A DNA stretch of 64,000 nucleotides from NCBI RefSeq assembly GCF_023746535.1, contig NZ_CP098747.1, positions 1,308,364-1,372,363 of the forward strand, read 5' to 3'. The notes beneath the pieces are model-generated. The model did not search any database. It was not told where the DNA came from and worked only from the letters and a program-made list of their open reading frames with translations. The DNA is from Sneathiella marina (GTDB lineage: Bacteria > Pseudomonadota > Alphaproteobacteria > Sneathiellales > Sneathiellaceae). Each line of letters begins with the position of its first letter. The stretch's first letter is position 1. The translations under genes were made by a program, and so were the position numbers. Positions 35,456 to 43,975 of this stretch are shown here, piece after piece.

Positions 35456-36144
35456 AGGGCGATAATGTAGATCGTGGTAGCCGCCAATATAACTCCCAGA
35501 CAGAGCGGGCCTACCGTACGCTGAAGCGATCCATAATGGAAAATGAACTTGTTCCGGCAGCGTTTTATCTTGAGCGGGAGCTAGCTGAATTGCTGGGTAT
35601 GAGCCGAACACCAGTACGCGAGGCTGCTCGTCGGTTAGAGGCAGAAGGTTTCGTGGAAATTCGGCCACGGCACGGCATAACTGTTTTGCCGATTTCTCCG
35701 GAAGATATGACTGAGATATATGCCTTGCTGTCAGAACTGGAACCCATGGCCGCCGAATTAGCGGCAGCCAGGGGATTGTCAGACGAGCAATTAACGCGCA
35801 TCAGTGGATGCGTTGAGGTTATGGATAAGGCTCTTGAGGAAGATAACCTTGACGCCTGGGCTGATGCGGACCATGATTTTCATCAATTGCTGGTGAGTTA
35901 TTCGGGCAACAAGCGGCTTATCTGGGTCATTTCGACCTTTTGGGATCAGGTGTATCGTGCGAGAAAAGTAACCTTGAGAATGCGGGAGAAGCCAATCGCC
36001 TCCAACCGTGAACATCGTAATCTTGTTCAGGCGATCCGGAATAGAGATCCTGAGAAAGCTAGAGAAATACATAAGAAACATCGAGATCGGGCAGCGGAGA
36101 CACTGGTCCAATTAATAGCCAAGCATGGTTTGCAGGCTCTGTAG
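35437..36144 (+). CDS. GntR-family regulator with FCD domain
   Basis: A 235-residue regulator. The winged helix at about 20-90 reads RAYRTLKRSIMENELVPAAF, ELAELLGMSRTPVREAARRLEAEGFVEIRPRHG. An FCD ligand-binding helical domain follows, with Asp/His metal-type positions (DADHDFHQLL, SNREHRNLVQAI). The ATG at 35437 overlaps the previous gene by 19 bases; a GTG at 35452 is an alternative. FCD regulators usually repress sugar-acid or keto-acid operons and respond to a pathway intermediate. The GTATAC palindrome at 33201 is a candidate target. Confidence 0.92.
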   Translation: MQGGDVKGDNVDRGSRQYNSQTERAYRTLKRSIMENELVPAAFYLERELAELLGMSRTPVREAARRLEAEGFVEIRPRHGITVLPISPEDMTEIYALLSELEPMAAELAAARGLSDEQLTRISGCVEVMDKALEEDNLDAWADADHDFHQLLVSYSGNKRLIWVISTFWDQVYRARKVTLRMREKPIASNREHRNLVQAIRNRDPEKAREIHKKHRDRAAETLVQLIAKHGLQAL

Positions 36145-36153
36145 GGGAATAAT

Positions 36154-36948
36154 ATGAGTGATACGTGGGAAATATTTGCGATCCGTTATGCTGATCGGAT
36201 TGATCGCTGGCGCAAAGACTCCTTCATTATGGATGATGACCATGCATCAAAGCATCCAATGGATTTTTTTATCTGGATCATTAAAAATGAAACCCGAACC
36301 ATTCTTGTGGACACAGGATATGACAAGGATGAGGCAAAACGCCGTAATCGGCCTATCATGGACAACCCGGTTTCCCTACTAGCTGATTTCGGCATTCCGG
36401 CGGAAACTATTGATGACGTCGTCGTAACCCACATGCATTATGATCATGCTGGATCCCTTGCTGATTTTCGCCATGCGAAACTTTATGTGCAACCCTCTGA
36501 ACTTGAATATGTAACCGGCCCGTGCATGTGCCATGACCTCCTGCGTTTTCCGTTTTCCGAGGATCACATATGCGAAGTTATCCGATCCTTGTATCTGGGG
36601 AATGTAGAATTTTGCGATGGCTCTCGGGAAATCGCGCCGGGTGTTGAAGTCCACTTGATTGGTGGACATACGCGGGGCCAGCAATGTGTTCGTGTACGTA
36701 CTCGCCGTGGATGGGTTGTTCTTGCTTCTGATTCTAGCCATTATTATGAGAACTACAGGAGTGGAAAACCATTTCCTATCGTTGTCGATATGGAGGAAAC
36801 CCTGGCCGGGTATGATATTTTAAGAAGATTGGCGGATTCAGATCAGCATATAATACCGGGGCATGATCCGCTGACGCGCAAATGGTACCCGGCTATTCCA
36901 GGGGGAAATGGCGAGATTGTAATGCTGCATGCTGATACAACCGAATGA
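36154..36948 (+). CDS. Metallo-beta-lactamase-fold hydrolase, N-acyl-homoserine-lactonase-like
   Basis: A 264-residue cytoplasmic hydrolase with HMHYDH (His93, His95, Asp97, His98), a later metal His in GGHTRGQQ, ASDSSHYYEN, and GHDPL near the end. This pattern is close to the AhlD/AiiA-type lactonase family. In this operon a role in opening a sugar lactone made by a dehydrogenase is as plausible as quorum quenching; no LuxI/LuxR gene is seen nearby. The ribosome-binding sequence AGGGGAAT precedes ATG 36154. Last gene of the rightward unit. Confidence 0.87.
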   Translation: MSDTWEIFAIRYADRIDRWRKDSFIMDDDHASKHPMDFFIWIIKNETRTILVDTGYDKDEAKRRNRPIMDNPVSLLADFGIPAETIDDVVVTHMHYDHAGSLADFRHAKLYVQPSELEYVTGPCMCHDLLRFPFSEDHICEVIRSLYLGNVEFCDGSREIAPGVEVHLIGGHTRGQQCVRVRTRRGWVVLASDSSHYYENYRSGKPFPIVVDMEETLAGYDILRRLADSDQHIIPGHDPLTRKWYPAIPGGNGEIVMLHADTTE

Positions 36949-37037
36949 GCTGAAGGCGGTACCGTTTCGCACTGAATATTGCTGAAAAATATAATACGAA
37001 ATTGATCTAGAAAAGATGAATTATTAAATCGCGACGG

Positions 37038-37066
37038 TTGTAAAAAATAGTACCATTAAATAACAT
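37038..37066 (+). promoter_or_regulatory. Candidate sigma-70-type promoter of the aryl-polyene operon
   Basis: TTGTAA (37038-37043) and TAACAT (37061-37066) are separated by 17 bases, a fair match to the -35/-10 pattern (4 of 6 each). It lies in the 168-base gap before the lipoprotein gene that leads the aryl-polyene operon. Prediction only. Confidence 0.3.
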
Positions 37067-37116
37067 GGGGTGGCATATCCTTTTGTGTTGTGTTTTTTTG
37101 CCCATGGAGAAAATTG

Positions 37117-37527
37117 ATGAAGATACTATTACGAGTAATGATGGTCGCGCTTTTAGCAGCAGTGTTGACCGGATGTTTCGGCAGGCTACAACCTGTTTAC
37201 AACGTAAATGATATGGCTGTACCGGTGGCGTTACAAGATGCGCCGGCATCGAAAATAGAGGCAATTATCAAGGTGGCAGTAACTGGGCGTGGCTGGCAGG
37301 TTCAAGATGTTAGCCCGGGTCTCATCAAGGCTACATTGAGACAGAGAACGCATGAAGCAGTCGTTGATATCAAATATTCAAACAAGTCCTATTCAATCGA
37401 TTATGTCTCGAGCCAGGATCTACTTTATGATGGCTCCAAGATTCACCGAAATTACAATAGATGGGTGAAAACCCTGGAGCAGGACATAAACAAGGAAATG
37501 TATCGAGCGACGCTGAATGCGAGCTAG
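37117..37527 (+). CDS. Small lipoprotein of unknown function leading the aryl-polyene operon
   Basis: A 136-residue protein with a lipoprotein signal: MKILLRV, hydrophobic core, and lipobox LTGC with Cys about 20. The mature part has VYNVNDMAVPVALQ and a C-terminal repeat-free domain of about 110 residues; no family could be named. Its predicted location is a membrane, inner or outer. It ends 15 bases before the chain-length-factor gene and shares its direction, so it is probably the first gene of the operon. GGAGA precedes ATG 37117. Confidence 0.75.
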   Translation: MKILLRVMMVALLAAVLTGCFGRLQPVYNVNDMAVPVALQDAPASKIEAIIKVAVTGRGWQVQDVSPGLIKATLRQRTHEAVVDIKYSNKSYSIDYVSSQDLLYDGSKIHRNYNRWVKTLEQDINKEMYRATLNAS

Positions 37528-37542
37528 AAGGCTAAAGGTTTG

Positions 37543-38277
37543 ATGCAGGATAAATTGGGGTTCTCGATCGATAGCTGGAGTGCCTGGGCGCCGGGGTTAG
37601 AGAGCCCCGAGGCTTGGAGGGACTGGTACAGTGACCGTCAGGAACTCCCTAGGGCCGAAGGAATTCCGGACGTTCGGGATCTCCCTGCCGGTATGCGCCG
37701 GCGTCTTTCCTTGCTAGGAAAGATGGCCTTGCGAGTGGCCTTGGATGCAGGACAAGCTGATACGACCCGGATTGTCTTTAGCTCTCGTTATGGAAATGTT
37801 TTGCAAATGCTGCAGCTATTACAGACGATGGCTGTGGACGAGCCAATTTCTCCAACCGGATTTGGAATGTCGGTTCATAATTCTCTTGTTGGCATGCTGT
37901 CAATTATCACAAAAAATGTTCGATCTCAAACGGCGATTGCTGCGGGATCAGAGAGTTTTTGCATGGGATTGGTAGAGGCGCTAGGGCTTCTGGCAGAGAA
38001 TCCGCATGAGCCAGTTATGCTGATTCATTGCGATGATGTATTGCCGGAATTCTACACACCTTTCCAGGATCATTCCGTTAGGCAATGTGCACTGGCTCTG
38101 GTGATTACATCGCAAAACCCGGCACAAAATCATTTGACGTTGAATTTTGCCGGTGGGCGGGCAGCCGCTGGACAGGATGATCCCATTGCAAGTTTTCTAA
38201 AGTTTATGATTGGCGGTCTTGATGACTGGTCGTGGACCGGCGCCCAGGGTAAATGGTCGTGCCACAATCATGTATAG
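37543..38277 (+). CDS. apeC: Chain-length factor, ketosynthase-like (ApeC)
   Basis: A 244-residue truncated ketosynthase-like protein, the PF13723-type N-terminal ketosynthase homologue. The segment where condensing enzymes carry the nucleophilic Cys reads TAIAAGSESF (130-139) with no Cys in the expected position, so it cannot condense by itself. In aryl-polyene clusters such a protein pairs with an active ketosynthase to set chain length. Synteny with the E. coli and Xenorhabdus clusters supports ApeC. ATG 37543 is used; a TTG at 37540 is adjacent. Its last codons overlap the acyltransferase start by eight bases. Confidence 0.87.
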   Translation: MQDKLGFSIDSWSAWAPGLESPEAWRDWYSDRQELPRAEGIPDVRDLPAGMRRRLSLLGKMALRVALDAGQADTTRIVFSSRYGNVLQMLQLLQTMAVDEPISPTGFGMSVHNSLVGMLSIITKNVRSQTAIAAGSESFCMGLVEALGLLAENPHEPVMLIHCDDVLPEFYTPFQDHSVRQCALALVITSQNPAQNHLTLNFAGGRAAAGQDDPIASFLKFMIGGLDDWSWTGAQGKWSCHNHV

Positions 38278-39043
38278 GCGCCTTAATTATTGTTGGCGGT
38301 TAGCAGGAACCGGCATTGCATTCGCCAGCTTCGGGTTAGGCGGCTTGTTTATGACATTGGTTGTGTTCAAAATTATTGCTGTCGTTACGCCAGACAGGAA
38401 CCTGCGGATTAAGCGTGTCCGTCATGTAATTTACTCTACTTTTCGGCTTTTCGTTTACATGCTGCGTATCAGCGGTGTTATCAATTCCCGATTTTACGCA
38501 GTCGAAAAATTGAACAAATGCCGCGGGGCGCTCATAGTTGCCAATCACCCCTCCTTACTGGATACCGTCTTTTTGATGTCCCAGATGCCAAACGTACAAT
38601 GCATCATTAAATACGAGCTTTGGGAGAATAGGTTTCTGGGCGGCGTCATGCGCGCAGCCGGATATATTCGAAATGATGGGGACGTTCAAGCTCTACTCGA
38701 TCAATGCAAGAATTCGCTGGAAATGGGACAAAATATTCTTATTTTTCCTGAAGGAACGAGAACAGTGCCGGGACAAAGGGTAAAATTTCAAAGGGGATTT
38801 GCTAATATAGCTGTTTATTTTTCGACACCGATACAATTGGTGACAATAAAATGCGATCCGTCAACCTTAGCGAAAGGAAGTCCGTGGTATGATATTCCGT
38901 CACGGCAGTCATTATTTGATATTACTTTTGACGAACAACTGGACATGAGCGATTATCTGCGGCATGAACCGCGGTCAATAAAAGTTCGCAGATTAACAGA
39001 CGAACTTGAACAATATTATGGTAGAAAGCTAAGTTATGAATGA
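38270..39043 (+). CDS. apeD: Lysophospholipid-type acyltransferase (ApeD)
   Basis: A 257-residue PlsC-family acyltransferase with one N-terminal hydrophobic segment (residues 15-40), the NHPSLLD motif giving His93 and Asp98, and FPEGTR at 159-164. Aryl-polyene operons carry such an enzyme, thought to attach the polyene chain to a lipid. ATG 38270 overlaps the apeC stop; an upstream start at 38210 would run deep into apeC and is not needed. Next gene apeE overlaps by eight bases. Confidence 0.88.
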   Translation: MYRRLNYCWRLAGTGIAFASFGLGGLFMTLVVFKIIAVVTPDRNLRIKRVRHVIYSTFRLFVYMLRISGVINSRFYAVEKLNKCRGALIVANHPSLLDTVFLMSQMPNVQCIIKYELWENRFLGGVMRAAGYIRNDGDVQALLDQCKNSLEMGQNILIFPEGTRTVPGQRVKFQRGFANIAVYFSTPIQLVTIKCDPSTLAKGSPWYDIPSRQSLFDITFDEQLDMSDYLRHEPRSIKVRRLTDELEQYYGRKLSYE

Positions 39044-39305
39044 GCTGGAACTAGAGATTAAGAAACTTGTTATCTCGACATTGAACCTGGAAGATATTAC
39101 TCCAGAGGAGATTGAAAGCGAAGAAATGTTATTTGTCGATGGGCTCGGCCTCGATTCAATCGATGCACTTGAATTGGGTGTCGAGATTCAGAAAACCTAT
39201 GGCGTAAAAATAAACGCACAGAATGAAGATGTAAAAGAACATTTCGCTTCCATCCGAAGCCTTGCTATTTTCATCTCTTCTGAAAGGAAGGCAATGAGCG
39301 CATGA
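39036..39305 (+). CDS. apeE: Acyl carrier protein 1 (ApeE)
   Basis: An 89-residue acyl carrier protein. The phosphopantetheine site is GLDSIDALEL with Ser41, and the acidic helix II is typical. It is the first of two tandem carriers; aryl-polyene systems use ApeE and ApeF to hold starter and growing chains. It overlaps apeD by eight bases and ends in ATGA with apeF. Which carrier bears which intermediate cannot be told from sequence. Confidence 0.92.
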   Translation: MNELELEIKKLVISTLNLEDITPEEIESEEMLFVDGLGLDSIDALELGVEIQKTYGVKINAQNEDVKEHFASIRSLAIFISSERKAMSA

Positions 39306-39550
39306 TGACGCGTGAAGAAGTATATAATAGTTTAAGCGAATACCTTCGGGATTTGTTTGAGGTGCCCGCAGAAAATATAACCCCGGATGCAAAGTTGTAT
39401 GAGGATCTTGATCTAGACAGCATCGATGCAGTCGATCTGGTCGTCAAACTGCAGGATTTGACCAATAAGAAAATACCACCTGAAGAATTCAAGACGGTGC
39501 GAACGGTCGATGACGTCGTGGACCGCGTTTATGCGTTATTGGAAGACTAA
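39302..39550 (+). CDS. apeF: Acyl carrier protein 2 (ApeF)
   Basis: An 82-residue acyl carrier protein with DLDSIDAVDL and Ser40 as the attachment site. The ATG at 39302 overlaps the TGA of apeE (ATGA). The two carriers differ considerably around helix II (LEDITPEEIESEE versus VPAENITPDAKLYE), suggesting division of labour. Its end overlaps the next gene, the membrane protein apeG. Confidence 0.92.
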   Translation: MMTREEVYNSLSEYLRDLFEVPAENITPDAKLYEDLDLDSIDAVDLVVKLQDLTNKKIPPEEFKTVRTVDDVVDRVYALLED

Positions 39551-40103
39551 AACACCTCTCCTGGACATTGCCCTTGTTCTGGTAACCTTTTCATATCCAT
39601 TTATTGTTTATTTTGGCCTGAAAACTCTCCCTGCGTGGATTATTGGGTTGGGCTTGATCGTATTTTTACTGGTGCGAATGCTATTAAGCAAAAAACGGAA
39701 GAAATCTGAGTTCCTGATATTTTCTTTAGTTCTGGCCATGACAGGCGTTCTTTTCCTGATTGACCACAGCCTTGCAATTAAGTCCTATCCCATTCTTATG
39801 AATATTTCTTTCGCAATGGTCTTTGGGTATTCGCTATTATACCCGCCGACCATCATTGAGAGAATTGCTCGCTTAAGAGAGCCGGATTTGGACGCGCGGG
39901 GCGTCCGTTACACCCAGAAGGTAACGATCGCATGGGTGGTGTTTTTTGTTGCCAATGGTGCTGTTTCTGCCTGGACTGCTGTTTATGGATCGCTGGAATT
40001 ATGGACTATTTATAATGGATTTATTTCATATATATTAATCGGCTTGATGTTTGGGTTTGAGTTCATTATTCGTTTGTTCGTTAAACAAAAGAAAGTAAGC
40101 TAA
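39531..40103 (+). CDS. apeG: COG4648-type membrane protein (ApeG)
   Basis: A 190-residue inner-membrane protein with about five to six transmembrane segments: LDIALVLVTFSYPFIVYF, AWIIGLGLIVFLLV, FLIFSLVLAMTGVLFL, ILMNISFAMVFGYSLL, VTIAWVVFFVANGAVS and a C-terminal helix. The position between the second carrier and the ligase is that of the ApeG-type membrane protein of known clusters. Its function is not established. ATG 39531 is used; an ATG at 39510 in the same frame overlaps apeF by more. Confidence 0.82.
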   Translation: MRYWKTKTPLLDIALVLVTFSYPFIVYFGLKTLPAWIIGLGLIVFLLVRMLLSKKRKKSEFLIFSLVLAMTGVLFLIDHSLAIKSYPILMNISFAMVFGYSLLYPPTIIERIARLREPDLDARGVRYTQKVTIAWVVFFVANGAVSAWTAVYGSLELWTIYNGFISYILIGLMFGFEFIIRLFVKQKKVS

Positions 40104-40106
40104 GAA

Positions 40107-41459
40107 GTGCAATTTTTCCCTCTGTCAACACTTTTGGCATCCGGCAGGCCAGACGATTTTGTTGTGGCCGTTTTGAATGGCGGCGCGCAACATTTTGCCA
40201 CCTTCCGTACAGACATTGTTGCGACAATTCACCGGCTGAAGGAACAAGGCGTGGCGCGTGTCGTCTTGTCCACCGAAGACAGTTATAGCTGCGCCGTTGG
40301 TTTTTTTGCGGCATTGTATGCGAACTGCCGCATTGTTATTCCTCCCAACAATCTTTCCGGGATGTTGATAAACTTCGTCACACGAGATTGCCCGCATCTG
40401 AGCGATACCACATATGGGGACAATCCCCATTTTATAAAAATTGGGGGAGCCGCGAGCGGCCAGTTCAATTTCGAAGAACTTGACCCGGAAAAATGCTGGC
40501 TCGAATTCTTCACGTCAGGTTCCACCGGTTCACCGCAGAAAATACCGAAAACTCTTTTCCAGATTGACGAAGAACTGGTTGTTTTACAGAAAAACTGGGG
40601 AGAAATGTTATCGGCAGCTGCGACTTTAGGAACGGTTTCCCATCAACATATTTATGGTTTGTATTTCAGAGTGCTCTGGCCGCTATGCGCTGGTCGTCCC
40701 TTTTATGCGGAAAGGTTCGAAATTTGGGAAGAACTGATTGCTCAGGCACCTTCACGAAGCTGTTTTGTTTCCAGCCCGGCCCATCTGTCCCGTATCCCGC
40801 CCTTTGATCCTCTGTCAGCCAATCAAAATCCCCTAATGATACTTTCCGCCGGTGGTCCGTTGAATTTCAAATCCTCTCGAAATGCGGCTAAGATATTTGG
40901 TACATATCCCACTGAAATATTCGGCAGTACTGAAACGGGTGGTATCGCTTTTCGCCAGCAAGAAACAGCGACAACGCCGTTCAGTCCCCTATTGGGCATG
41001 GAAGTCAGGATCGATCAGATTGGTAAGCTCAGCGTTAAGTCCAAATACACCGATAAACGGGATTGGGCGGAAACCAATGATATCGCGAAGCTTTTTGAAG
41101 ATGGTAGATTTCTACTGATTGGCCGGGCAAACCAGTTTGTAAAAATTGAGGGAAAACGGATTTCATTGGCGGAAATAGAAAAATATCTGTTGCGCTCTGA
41201 TTTGATCGCCGATGCAATTGCCGTGGTTCTTAACGATGAACGCGCATCATTGGCGGCTGCCATAGAACTCACCGAAGCGGGCTGGCAGTTACATGAGAAA
41301 ATTGGACCGTTTCGACTTAACCGCCATTTACGGCATTTTTTGAATATGTATCTTGAATCTGCAGCTTTGCCCCGGCGTTGGAGATTTGTTCAGAGGCTGC
41401 CTCTCAACAGTCAGGGAAAACGCGTTCAAAAAGAAATCGATGAACTGTTTGAGGGCTGA
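40107..41459 (+). CDS. apeH: Acyl-activating ligase, AMP-forming (ApeH)
   Basis: A 450-residue adenylate-forming enzyme, shorter than typical CoA ligases. The ATP loop is TSGSTGSPQK (136-145), and EIFGSTETGG and the later RFLLIGRANQFVKIEGKRIS hinge are present. The C-terminal lid is short, ending LPLNSQGKRVQK, with Lys in the expected catalytic position. In characterised clusters this ligase loads an aryl starter (4-hydroxybenzoate-like) on an acyl carrier protein. It uses a GTG start at 40107, three bases after the apeG stop, with an AAGAA-type sequence before it. Confidence 0.87.
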   Translation: MQFFPLSTLLASGRPDDFVVAVLNGGAQHFATFRTDIVATIHRLKEQGVARVVLSTEDSYSCAVGFFAALYANCRIVIPPNNLSGMLINFVTRDCPHLSDTTYGDNPHFIKIGGAASGQFNFEELDPEKCWLEFFTSGSTGSPQKIPKTLFQIDEELVVLQKNWGEMLSAAATLGTVSHQHIYGLYFRVLWPLCAGRPFYAERFEIWEELIAQAPSRSCFVSSPAHLSRIPPFDPLSANQNPLMILSAGGPLNFKSSRNAAKIFGTYPTEIFGSTETGGIAFRQQETATTPFSPLLGMEVRIDQIGKLSVKSKYTDKRDWAETNDIAKLFEDGRFLLIGRANQFVKIEGKRISLAEIEKYLLRSDLIADAIAVVLNDERASLAAAIELTEAGWQLHEKIGPFRLNRHLRHFLNMYLESAALPRRWRFVQRLPLNSQGKRVQKEIDELFEG

Positions 41460-41485
41460 CTAATCCCGCGTTAAGGTGTGAAACT

Positions 41486-41866
41486 ATGGAAAAGCCCTCT
41501 TCAACGAACTGGTTGGACAGTCAAACGGAGCCTGAAATATTATCGGTGCTGCGAGACGGAAATTTGGTTGAAGTCGATATATTGATGTCCGTGGAATTAT
41601 TTCAGTTTCAAGGACATTTTCCGGAACAACCGATATTTCCCGGCGTTGCGCAATTGGATTGGGCTGCGCGACTGTCAGCAAAATATTTTGGTAATTTAGG
41701 GACTATCGTTGGACTTAGCCAAATTAAATTTACCAATCTGATTGAGCCGGGTGACCGGCTTTGCCTCACCTTAGAATTGCAACCTGAAAAGCGACGTGTT
41801 TTCTTTGCATTTAAACAGGGCGAGAATAAATGCTCGTCCGGTTGCCTAGAACTTAGCCCGAAATGA
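41486..41866 (+). CDS. apeI: Hot-dog dehydratase (ApeI family)
   Basis: A 126-residue hot-dog-fold protein of the FabA/FabZ/ApeI group. The signature FQGHFPEQPIFPGVAQLDW (41-59) includes His44. ApeI and ApeP work together as dehydratase in the iterative polyene chain extension. The stop overlaps the apeJ ATG (ATGA at 41863). Start at ATG 41486. Confidence 0.88.
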   Translation: MEKPSSTNWLDSQTEPEILSVLRDGNLVEVDILMSVELFQFQGHFPEQPIFPGVAQLDWAARLSAKYFGNLGTIVGLSQIKFTNLIEPGDRLCLTLELQPEKRRVFFAFKQGENKCSSGCLELSPK

Positions 41867-43536
41867 CGTTTTCAGCCTGTGCGATTGTCCCCAGCTATAA
41901 CCACTATCTACACATTGATAAGGTGGTCGCAGCAATCCGTGGGCAGAGCGTGCCGGTTATTATTATTGACGACGGGAGTGTTGAACCCGCCAAATCGCAT
42001 TTAGCAAGCCTGCATAATCCTGAAAATGGCGTCACTGTCCGAAGGTTTGAGACGAATGCCGGCAAAGGAAGTGCTGTTATAGAAGGGTTTCGATTGGCCC
42101 TCAATGCAGGACATACACATGCTGTCCAAATCGACGCTGACGGCCAGCATGACTTAAACTCTTTGCCGGGCCTGTTGGATTGGTCCAAATCAGAACCTGA
42201 CGCGCTTATCAGCGGCCTTCCGGTCTATGATGAAACCATTCCAATATCCCGAAAATTGGCGCGATGGCTCACGCATCTTTGGGTATGGGTTGAAACTCTG
42301 TCAACCCATATACCAGATAGCATGTGCGGGTATCGGGTTTATCCACTCGGGCCGGCCATGAAAATTGTAGAAAAGCAAACTGTCGGTCATTATATGGATT
42401 TCGATACCGAAATTATGGTTCGAATGTGCTGGCAGGGAACCCCAATTCGGATGCTGCCGGTAGAGGTTACTTATCCGGATGACAATACGTCAAATTTTAG
42501 GCTGGTTGCGGACAATTGGCGGATTACCAAGATGCATACGCGTTTGGTTCTTGGCATGCTCAGACGCTTTCCAACGGTTTGGAAAAACCGGCCCGCCCCG
42601 CCAGAAAGCAGCAAACATTGGGCAAGGATCAATGAACGAGGGGCCGCCTGGGGCTTGAAGATCGTGTTCGCCCTATATACGTTGCTGGGTTCACGACTAA
42701 GCTGGTACGCAATCCAGCCCATATTGGTTTACTTTTTCCTGACCGGAAGCGTCCAACGACAGGCGTCTTCACAATATTGGCAGCGAATTTATAAACAGAA
42801 AAATATTTCGGGGTCGCCGACCCGATGGCAGCTTTGGTTGCATTATCGTTCCTTTGGGAAAATGGCCCTCGATAAAATATCCGCCTGGTTGGGGGACATA
42901 AAAATCAAGGATCTCGCCATTGATAATATGGAAGAACTGGACCGTCGGGCGAGCTCGGAAACAGGAATTGTGGTTTTCACCTCTCATCTTGGCAATGTTG
43001 AGGTGTGTCGCGCACTGGCGGAGAAAAGAGGCGCGAATAAAATCACGGTTTTCGCCCATACAAAGCATGCAATGCGATTTAACAACTTACTTGCGGCTTA
43101 TAATCCGGCATCAGCAGTTGATGTGATGGAAGTTGAAGACATTGGCCCAGGAACGTTAATCGAGCTTCGCGAGAGACTGGACAGAGGGGATTGGATTGTT
43201 ATTGCCGGGGACCGTATCCCGGTGACCGGGAACAAGAGAACAATTTCTGTCGATTTTTTGGGTTCTCCTGCTCTCTTCTCTCAAGGACCTGTAATTATTG
43301 CATCTCTCCTCAAATCTCCGGTATATATTATGAATTGCGTTCGGGACGGTGAAAAATTTCGGATTTACTTCGATAAGCTTACAGATCAGATAATTTTACC
43401 GCGCCAGAACCGGGATGTGGCAGCAGGAAAATACATCATAGAGTATGTCAAAGCTTTAGAAGAAAAATGCCTTCAATATCCAGACCAATGGTATAACTTC
43501 TTTGACTTTTGGCTGGAAAGTAACGGAAAAAAATGA
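41863..43536 (+). CDS. apeJ: Glycosyltransferase/acyltransferase fusion (ApeJ)
   Basis: A 557-residue fusion. The N-terminal 240 residues are a family 2 glycosyltransferase (SYNHYLHIDKV, VIIIDDGSVEPAKS, QIDADGQHD with the DxD motif). The C-terminal half is an LpxL/HtrB-like acyltransferase with SHLGNVE, GDWIVIAGDRIPV and SKSPVYIMN-like blocks, and a hydrophobic segment lies between the two domains. It is proposed to couple the polyene to a lipid-linked sugar. ATGA overlap with apeI and 25 bases to apeK. Confidence 0.87.
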   Translation: MTFSACAIVPSYNHYLHIDKVVAAIRGQSVPVIIIDDGSVEPAKSHLASLHNPENGVTVRRFETNAGKGSAVIEGFRLALNAGHTHAVQIDADGQHDLNSLPGLLDWSKSEPDALISGLPVYDETIPISRKLARWLTHLWVWVETLSTHIPDSMCGYRVYPLGPAMKIVEKQTVGHYMDFDTEIMVRMCWQGTPIRMLPVEVTYPDDNTSNFRLVADNWRITKMHTRLVLGMLRRFPTVWKNRPAPPESSKHWARINERGAAWGLKIVFALYTLLGSRLSWYAIQPILVYFFLTGSVQRQASSQYWQRIYKQKNISGSPTRWQLWLHYRSFGKMALDKISAWLGDIKIKDLAIDNMEELDRRASSETGIVVFTSHLGNVEVCRALAEKRGANKITVFAHTKHAMRFNNLLAAYNPASAVDVMEVEDIGPGTLIELRERLDRGDWIVIAGDRIPVTGNKRTISVDFLGSPALFSQGPVIIASLLKSPVYIMNCVRDGEKFRIYFDKLTDQIILPRQNRDVAAGKYIIEYVKALEEKCLQYPDQWYNFFDFWLESNGKK

Positions 43537-43561
43537 TGACTAAAACCCTTTTGGAAACAAT

Positions 43562-43975
43562 ATGATATCAGCTGACGTTGTCATCAAAACTCAATTCTAT
43601 GATTTGGATCCGATGGAAATCGTGTGGCACGGAAATTATGCTCGGTTTTTTGAACAGGCCCGTTGCGCCCTGCTTGACAAGTTGAACTATAATTATCATC
43701 AAATGAGCGAAAGCGGGTTCGCATGGCCGATTGTTGATATGAGGATAAAATATGTCCGGCCTCTCCGGTTTCCGCAAAGTGTCAAGGTCACTGCAACGCT
43801 CGTCGAATATGAAAACCGATTAAAAATAAATTATCTCATTCAAGATATGAAGAACAATGAAAGGCTGACAAAGGGCTATACTATTCAGGTAGCGATTGAC
43901 AGGAATACGGAAGAAATGATGTTCCAGTCCCCCGTCGCTTTCAGGCAGAAAGTTGAAGAAATACTGTGCGATTAA
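43562..43975 (+). CDS. apeK: Acyl-CoA thioesterase, 4-hydroxybenzoyl type (ApeK)
   Basis: A 137-residue hot-dog thioesterase of the YbgC/4-hydroxybenzoyl-CoA thioesterase group. The family pattern YDLDPMEIVWHGNYARFFEQAR places Asp16 at the catalytic position, followed by FVRPLRFP-like strand IKYVRPLRF. It may release or edit acyl thioesters during polyene assembly. ATG 43562 is 25 bases after the apeJ stop. Its end overlaps the apeL start by ten bases. Confidence 0.88.
   Translation: MISADVVIKTQFYDLDPMEIVWHGNYARFFEQARCALLDKLNYNYHQMSESGFAWPIVDMRIKYVRPLRFPQSVKVTATLVEYENRLKINYLIQDMKNNERLTKGYTIQVAIDRNTEEMMFQSPVAFRQKVEEILCD

Noticed and set aside
36154-36948. Quorum-quenching locus
   Set aside because: The hydrolase resembles homoserine lactonases, but its operon context is catabolic and no LuxI/LuxR gene is present; a sugar-lactone role fits as well.
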